Positions 6,049 through 10,124 of a stretch of 10,124 bases of DNA are shown piece after piece. Source of the DNA: Candidatus Eiseniibacteriota bacterium (GTDB lineage: Bacteria > Arandabacterota > Arandabacteria > Arandabacterales > Arandabacteraceae); assembly GCA_030592245.1 (NCBI GenBank), contig JAUVJV010000039.1, forward strand, positions 1 through 10,124. Reading direction: 5' to 3'. Position 1 is the first letter of the stretch, and each line of letters starts with the position of its first letter. A program made the position numbers and the translations under genes. Under the pieces are notes generated by a model. That model worked only from the letters and a program-made list of their open reading frames with translations. It was not told where the DNA came from and ran no database searches.

Positions 6049-6462
6049 ATGATCGAGTACAGGGATTCGCTTGCCGGGATCGCCCCCGAGATGCTTCATG
6101 GGTTCTTCGTGGGTTGGAAGGCTCCCCATACCCCCGAGCAGCACCTGGAGATCTTGAAGAACAGCGATCACGTGCTGCTCGCCCTTGATACGGATGAGAA
6201 TCGCGTGGTGGGATTCATAACGGCCCTGAGCGACAACATCCAGTCGGCTTTCATTCCCATGCTGGAGATACTCCCCGAATACCAGGGGCAAGGAATCGGG
6301 ACCCGGCTCACCAGGATGATGCTTGAAAGGGTCGAGCATATTCAGGCCATCGACCTCTCGTGCGATAAGCACCTGCAACCGTTTTATGAGAAGTTCGGGA
6401 TGCTAAGATCGGTGGGGATGGTCTTGAGGAACTACCTGAGCGGCGACTCCGGAGAAGGGTAA
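6049..6462 (+). CDS. GNAT family N-acetyltransferase
   Basis: This 137-aa protein is a compact acetyl-CoA-dependent N-acetyltransferase of unknown substrate. Motif A is complete: the strand SAFIPMLEILPEYQ (67-79) followed by QGQGIGTRL (79-87), where QGQGIG binds the pyrophosphate of acetyl-CoA. The helix TRMMLERVE comes next. The motif B region has DLSCDKHLQPFYEKFGM (102-118), with the Tyr of FYEKFGM at the usual place of the general acid. The upstream strand HVLLALDTDENRVVGFITAL (41-60) fits the beta2-beta3 hairpin. The start is set by TAGGAGGAA seven bases before the ATG; the frame stays open upstream but has no better signal. It is the first gene of a likely operon, ending 7 bp before the M48 gene. 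It may modify a small molecule or a protein end; nothing here says which. Confidence 0.9.
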   Translation: MIEYRDSLAGIAPEMLHGFFVGWKAPHTPEQHLEILKNSDHVLLALDTDENRVVGFITALSDNIQSAFIPMLEILPEYQGQGIGTRLTRMMLERVEHIQAIDLSCDKHLQPFYEKFGMLRSVGMVLRNYLSGDSGEG

Positions 6463-6469
6463 CTATACC

Positions 6470-8161
6470 GTGCCCCTTACCTATACTGAGATAGAACAGA
6501 ATAAGAACACCCAGATATTGATCTTTTTCCTGGTGGTTGTTCTCTTCTACTTCTTCACGGCCCTCATTGTGGGAAGCCTCGTGAAGGGGTTCTTCCATCT
6601 GTACGTGATGGAAGGCCGGGCCGGAAGCCCGCTTCTCGGCCTTCCCGGGCTCATCGTCTCCCTAATGATCGCCCTCGTTGCTGCGGCAATCCACATAGGC
6701 CACTCGATGAGGAATGCGATGGCCAGGGTGCGCATCAACCTGGGCGCGGATGATATCGACCCTGAGGATAACTATCACCGGCTCTTCGCCACAATCGTCG
6801 ACGAGGTCAACGTGGCCACCGGCGGAAGGTACAAGATCACGCCGGTCATTATCCCCTCGGTAGCACTCAATGCCTTCTCCATGGCCGACCGGAAGGGGAA
6901 TGCCCTGGTGGGGGCAACAGAGGGCCTGCTGGCAAAGCTCAACCGGCAGCAGCTCCAGGCGGTGGTCGCTCATGAGGTGGCCCATGTCGCGACGGGTGAT
7001 TCCTTTCAGACCACAATAGGATGCAGCCTCTTCGGCATCTTCGCCGCGACGGCCCATGCGGCGCTTCACGGCGCCCGGGCGGGAGGCCGGGTCCGCTGGA
7101 CACGAAGAGGCAAGGGTGCGGGCGCAATTGTGGTTTTCCTCTTCCTGCTCTTCCTCGTTCTCTCCGTCACCCAGTTCTTCTACGGCCTGATCCGGTTCAG
7201 CCTCTCGCGGGACCGGGAACTCCGGGCCGACGCAGTGGCCGTGCGGCTTACCCGCGATCCTATCTCTCTCTCCGAGGCGCTGTATAAGATCTCCCGCGGC
7301 TGGCGCGGTTTCGGCCAGATCGACAAGAACTTCTCCACCCTTTTCATCCTGAACCCGGCCAAGGAAGCCCGTGATGAGCGGGAAGGCTTCATGGACAATC
7401 TCTTCTCCACCCACCCTCCCATCAGAAAGCGCATGAAGATCTTAGCTGAGATGGCCCACACCGATGTCGCGCACATCGTGCATGATGTCGTCAGTAAAGC
7501 CCGAAGGGAAGAGATGGCCCGCGAGATACCGCCGGAGACCGAGGCGGACCAGCCCAAATGGATGCTCCGGGATGATGGGCAAAACTGGAAGGGGCCCTTC
7601 ACCATAAGCCAGGCAATGGTCCTGGGCTGGCTCACGCCCGCGACCTGGGTAAAGCGGTTCGGAGGCCAGGCCATCAACGAAACGCTCGGCCAGGCTCTCG
7701 GCCAGGCCAGGGACGAGCCTCTCCTTACTCCCGTGTTTGACTCCAAGCTTGGCGGGGCTAATATATCGAAGTTCACCTGCCCCACGTGCAACCAGAAACT
7801 CGTCGATGAAGACTACGAGGGCGTGCCCATCCACCGCTGCGTGTTCTGCGACGGCACCCTGGTGGACCGCAGGAAAATGACCCGCATCAGCCTGAGGACA
7901 GAGAAGGGCTTCAATGAGCGCCTTGCCCGGCTTGCCGACTTGACCCAGAAGAACGGTGAGGCGAGGCGTAATGACAGGGCCAAGCCGGAACCCTCGCCTT
8001 TTAACTGTCCCAACTGCGATCACGAGATGCGCCGCGGGTTTTACACGTACCAATATCTCGTTGAAGTTGACAAATGTGTAAGGTGTACTATGGTCTGGTT
8101 CGATAAGGACGAGCTCGAAATCATCCAATACCTGATCGAACACAGCGATTCGACCGCATAG
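6470..8161 (+). CDS. M48 membrane metalloprotease with a GYF_2-like segment and two TFIIB-type zinc ribbons
   Basis: This 563-aa protein begins at a GTG. Hydrophobic segments lie at about 16-37, 57-77, 183-199 and 219-241. The zinc protease core is HEVAH (168-172, catalytic Glu169) with SRDRELRADA (246-255, Glu250 the third ligand) and THPPIRKRMKIL (314-325), all as in HtpX-type M48 proteases. Ordinary M48 enzymes end soon after this, at about 290-330 aa. Here about 363-400 resembles a GYF_2 (DUF4339) domain, with W-x-GPFT and GWLTPATWV. It is followed by two zf-TFIIB-like ribbons: Cys437/440/457/460 (with DYEGVPIHRC) and Cys513/516/536/539. The SD is modest (AAGGG, 10 bases off), and the 7-bp gap to the GNAT gene suggests coupled translation. 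LemA follows after 17 bp, the usual partner for M48. The likely role is membrane-protein quality control, with the tail as a binding or sensing module; that last point is inference. Confidence 0.93.
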   Translation: MPLTYTEIEQNKNTQILIFFLVVVLFYFFTALIVGSLVKGFFHLYVMEGRAGSPLLGLPGLIVSLMIALVAAAIHIGHSMRNAMARVRINLGADDIDPEDNYHRLFATIVDEVNVATGGRYKITPVIIPSVALNAFSMADRKGNALVGATEGLLAKLNRQQLQAVVAHEVAHVATGDSFQTTIGCSLFGIFAATAHAALHGARAGGRVRWTRRGKGAGAIVVFLFLLFLVLSVTQFFYGLIRFSLSRDRELRADAVAVRLTRDPISLSEALYKISRGWRGFGQIDKNFSTLFILNPAKEARDEREGFMDNLFSTHPPIRKRMKILAEMAHTDVAHIVHDVVSKARREEMAREIPPETEADQPKWMLRDDGQNWKGPFTISQAMVLGWLTPATWVKRFGGQAINETLGQALGQARDEPLLTPVFDSKLGGANISKFTCPTCNQKLVDEDYEGVPIHRCVFCDGTLVDRRKMTRISLRTEKGFNERLARLADLTQKNGEARRNDRAKPEPSPFNCPNCDHEMRRGFYTYQYLVEVDKCVRCTMVWFDKDELEIIQYLIEHSDSTA

Positions 8162-8178
8162 GAAAGGGGGCAACAGGA

Positions 8179-8730
8179 ATGATAGCCATCATTATTCTGG
8201 TAATACTCGGGGCGATCGTGGTCGCCTTCATCGGAGTCTTCAACCGCTTCGCCCATCTCCGCAACGAGGTCAAGAACGCCTGGGCTGGCATCGAGGTTCA
8301 GCTGAGGCGGCGACACGACCTCATTCCAAACCTGGTGGAGACCGCCAAGGGGTATCTCAAACACGAGCAGACCACCCTGGAGAATGTGATAAAGGCGCGG
8401 CAGCAGGCCATCGACGTCTCGGGAATCAAGGACAAGATGCAGGCGGAGAACATGCTTACGCAGTCGCTTCGCAGCCTCTTTGCCGTCGCCGAGAATTATC
8501 CCAATCTCAAGGCGGACAAGACCATGATGTCGCTTCAGGATGAGCTGACCTCAACGGAGAACAAGGTCTCATTCTCCCGGAACAACTATAATGACTGGGT
8601 GACCAAGCTCAACCGGTACATCGACAGTTTCCCGCCGAATATCGTCGCCAACTTTTTCCATTACGAGAAGGCCGACCTCTTTGAGATCGAGGACGCAGCC
8701 GTGCGCGAGGTCCCCAAGGTCAAGTTCTAG
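8179..8730 (+). CDS. lemA: LemA family membrane-anchored protein
   Basis: This 183-aa protein has the standard LemA layout: one N-terminal membrane helix (residues 2-20) and a long helical-bundle domain. The family's signature blocks are intact: NEVKNAWAGIEVQLRRRHDLIPNLVETAKGY (29-59), KARQQA (72-77), LFAVAENYPNLKA (100-112), LQDELTSTENKVSFSRNNYND (119-139) and the end FEIEDAAVREVPKVKF. The biochemical role of LemA is not settled. Across bacteria it sits beside HtpX-like M48 proteases or TPM-domain proteins and is tied to envelope stress, and the gene just upstream fits that. An SD-like GGGGG (8165-8169) stands a little way before the ATG. No clear terminator follows the stop. Confidence 0.95.
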   Translation: MIAIIILVILGAIVVAFIGVFNRFAHLRNEVKNAWAGIEVQLRRRHDLIPNLVETAKGYLKHEQTTLENVIKARQQAIDVSGIKDKMQAENMLTQSLRSLFAVAENYPNLKADKTMMSLQDELTSTENKVSFSRNNYNDWVTKLNRYIDSFPPNIVANFFHYEKADLFEIEDAAVREVPKVKF

Positions 8731-8849
8731 ACCCGGGCACAGTAACCGGTTTGCTTAAAGTCCATCCCGCAGGGTGACGACCTGAAGGGTAGTGAGAGGT
8801 GCTTATCGCGCCTTCTCCCGCAATTGCAATACCCCAAGGGAGATAGCCC

Positions 8850-9269
8850 GTGGACGGATGCCCGAACGGAAGATCGCTGCCCATCATTCTCCTGCTTGTG
8901 GCAATCCTGGTCACGGCCGCCTACTTCGTGGGTTGGGAGATCCCCGTCGCGGCCGCGGCCGTAGCGGCGATGATCACCGCCGGAGTCTGGATAAACGACA
9001 CGGCCTCCCACAACCGCAAGTGCCCCGTGTGCATTGCGGCACGGGCCCACCTTCTTGAGACGCACCCCGAGTGGCTGACCTGGATCGACGCGCGCTCTCA
9101 CCGCGCCAACCTCGATGAGGAAGCCATTATCGCCGTCTTTTACCAGGACCCCGACCGGCCGGCCAAGCCGGCGCCGTATAAGCTCTTCGCGGTCGAATAC
9201 GGAAACTGTGCCGTGAGCGAGCTCGAAAGGTCACGGTTCGTGGAGTACTGCATCCAGGACTACAAGTAG
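8850..9269 (+). CDS. Unknown two-helix membrane protein with four cysteines
   Basis: I do not recognise this 139-aa protein. It starts at a GTG with AGGGAG seven bases upstream, which supports the start. Two hydrophobic segments, about 10-28 and 31-48, are separated by a tight turn (GWE). After them comes a soluble domain of about 90 residues with RKCPVCIAARAH (Cys58, Cys61), a Trp/His-rich stretch (HPEWLTWIDARSH) and two more cysteines, Cys120 and Cys134. Two pairs could bind a metal or form disulfides. An unpaired extra cysteine, Cys4, is near the start. Codon use looks like that of its neighbours, and the frame is closed by TAG. It lies 119 bp after LemA on the same strand, in line with membership of the M48/LemA operon or a gene of its own. 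No function is claimed. Confidence 0.8.
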   Translation: MDGCPNGRSLPIILLLVAILVTAAYFVGWEIPVAAAAVAAMITAGVWINDTASHNRKCPVCIAARAHLLETHPEWLTWIDARSHRANLDEEAIIAVFYQDPDRPAKPAPYKLFAVEYGNCAVSELERSRFVEYCIQDYK

Positions 9270-9284
9270 ATCCAAGATGTAGAC

Positions 9285-9309
9285 CCCGGGACCCTGTCCG
9301 GGCCTTATT
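9285..9309 (+). terminator. Weak hairpin after the two-helix gene, possible terminator
   Basis: CCCGGGAC (9285-9292) pairs with GTCCGGG (9296-9302) with one bulged G and a three-base loop, 16 bp after the stop at 9269. The sequence that follows (CCTTATT) has only a few Ts, so termination would be leaky at best. It separates the upstream genes from the flippase promoter. Confidence 0.35.
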
Positions 9310-9311
9310 GC

Positions 9312-9340
9312 TTGACCCTGCCCTCACTCCGTGATATCAC
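9312..9340 (+). promoter_or_regulatory. Promoter with near-leaderless placement for the flippase gene
   Basis: TTGACC (9312-9317), a 17-bp spacer ending in TGA and TATCAC (9335-9340) form an extended -10 promoter. The predicted start, about seven bases on, is at 9347, three bases before the ATG at 9350. No SD is present. The arrangement matches the GH97 promoter candidate almost base for base in its boxes. Confidence 0.45.
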
Positions 9341-9349
9341 AGCCTTACT

Positions 9350-10124
9350 ATGCGCGTTGGCGGTCGAAACTACAGAGTGGGTATGGGGCTTTCCATATTC
9401 CTTGCGACCAGTGTCCTGAGTGTGCTTGCCATCTTCTTTCTCACCGCTGATACGGGTTCATGGACCGACTTCAGGCGGATTTCCCCCGGCCATACCGCCC
9501 TGGCAGCCGTGCTGATGGTGACACAATGGTGCCTGAACGCGCTGCGCTTCAAGATCCTCCTCAACAGCCTGGATAACAAGGTTAGTTTCGCAACCTCCTT
9601 CAGGGCTTTCATGTCCAATATCTTCATGTCGACAATCACGCCTTTGCAGACCGGTGGGGGACCGATGCAGATATATGTCCTCAGCCGGTCGGGTGTCTCC
9701 ATCGCCAGGGCTTTCGCCGCCTGCCTGATGGGCGCGGTACTTACTATGGTGAGCCTGCTTTCCACCACCCTTGCCATCCTGATCTTCTCACCCGGGTTCA
9801 GGGAAGAGCTCGGCCGGCACCTGGTGGGAGTCCTGCTGGCCGCCGCTATCGTTTTCTCGATCCTGGCCTCGCTGTTTCTGCTATCGCTGTTCAGGATAGA
9901 CCTGGTCAAGCAGCTGGTGGGCAGGAGCCTTCTCCTTCTCCTGAGATTCCTCAAGGCGGAGAGGCGGCTGGCCTTCACCAAGCGGGTCCTGGGAGGGATC
10001 GACCAGTACCGGAGGAGTATCGCCATGTTTGCCCGGGCAAGGAAACGCAGGGTGGTCCTGGCCTTCCTTCTCACGCTGGCCTGCCTGGCCACCAATAGCT
10101 TGATCGCTCCCGTCCTGATAGAAG
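9350..10124 (+). CDS. LPG-synthase-TM type flippase-like membrane protein, N-terminal part (3' end beyond the right edge)
   Basis: The visible 258 residues are rich in membrane helices: about 14-32, 48-66, 121-148, 158-182 and 236-258. The family mark is the loop between early helices, ITPLQTGGGPMQIYVLSRSGVS (96-117), followed by a helix that starts ARAFAACLMG. This is typical of the LPG_synthase_TM family (UPF0104), which covers the flippase half of MprF and YbhN/AglD-like proteins, often beside glycosyltransferases or lipid genes. The charged loop LVKQLVGRS...RFLKAERRLAFTKR (185-212) is also usual. A C-terminal synthase domain, if any, would be outside the window. The start is forced: an in-frame stop at 9332-9334 and no other start codon before 9350. 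No SD is present. The substrate, presumably a lipid, is unknown. Confidence 0.85.
   Translation, partial: MRVGGRNYRVGMGLSIFLATSVLSVLAIFFLTADTGSWTDFRRISPGHTALAAVLMVTQWCLNALRFKILLNSLDNKVSFATSFRAFMSNIFMSTITPLQTGGGPMQIYVLSRSGVSIARAFAACLMGAVLTMVSLLSTTLAILIFSPGFREELGRHLVGVLLAAAIVFSILASLFLLSLFRIDLVKQLVGRSLLLLLRFLKAERRLAFTKRVLGGIDQYRRSIAMFARARKRRVVLAFLLTLACLATNSLIAPVLIE

Noticed and set aside
6662..8173. Long minus-strand frames opposite the M48 gene
   Set aside because: They lie entirely within a gene with intact catalytic and zinc-ribbon motifs; their translations are Arg/Pro-rich and featureless.
8931..8980. GC-rich run of GCGGCCGCGGCC type in the two-helix gene
   Set aside because: It simply encodes the Ala/Val-rich second membrane helix; not a regulatory repeat.
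9370..10095. Minus-strand frame of 241 codons opposite the flippase
   Set aside because: Arg/Ser-rich shadow of a membrane-protein gene with a clear family motif on the other strand.

Overview
The window is GC-rich bacterial DNA, densely packed with genes on both strands. The organism cannot be named from it. Secreted or lipoprotein-type enzymes, a SusB-like GH97 enzyme, LemA with an M48 protease, and a mixture of strong Shine-Dalgarno genes with genes that lack one suggest a free-living, probably uncultivated bacterium. I see no rRNA, tRNA, CRISPR array, integrase or insertion sequence.

Layout, left to right. (1) A minus-strand block holds the start of a small membrane protein (DUF5362-like, cut by the left edge), with its own promoter and a perfect SD. 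Upstream of it is a complete exported GH97 alpha-glucosidase of the inverting SusB type. (2) A divergent spacer of about 290 bp contains a promoter candidate that would place the GH97 transcript start on its ATG, and a perfect hairpin in the aqpZ leader. (3) Plus strand: a full-length AqpZ aquaporin with an unusual cysteine beside the first NPA. Next comes one open frame that joins the front of a GNAT acetyltransferase, a 24-bp tandem-repeat linker, a lipoprotein-type signal and a serine hydrolase of the beta-lactamase/CubicO fold. (4) Minus strand, overlapping that gene tail to tail by 20 bp: a homologue of the tRNA-queuosine mannosyltransferase (QTMAN, formerly DUF3524). (5) Plus strand, from a promoter with a good SD: a short complete GNAT, then an M48 membrane metalloprotease carrying a GYF_2-like segment and two zinc ribbons, then LemA. 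A two-helix membrane protein with four cysteines follows. (6) At the right edge is the start of an LPG-synthase-TM type flippase with its own promoter.

Working together: GNAT, M48 and LemA (gaps of 7 and 17 bp) look like one operon. LemA and M48 proteases are a recurrent pair in bacterial envelope stress or quality control, and here the protease carries extra cytosolic-looking zinc modules. GH97 and AqpZ are divergent neighbours with no visible sugar transporter or SusC/D pair, so a shared pathway is not shown. The most noteworthy items are the GNAT/serine-hydrolase chimera, the M48-GYF-zinc-ribbon architecture next to LemA, the AqpZ Cys60, and a repeated promoter form (TTGACC, 17-bp spacer, TGnTATC) placed so that GH97 and the flippase would be leaderless or nearly so.
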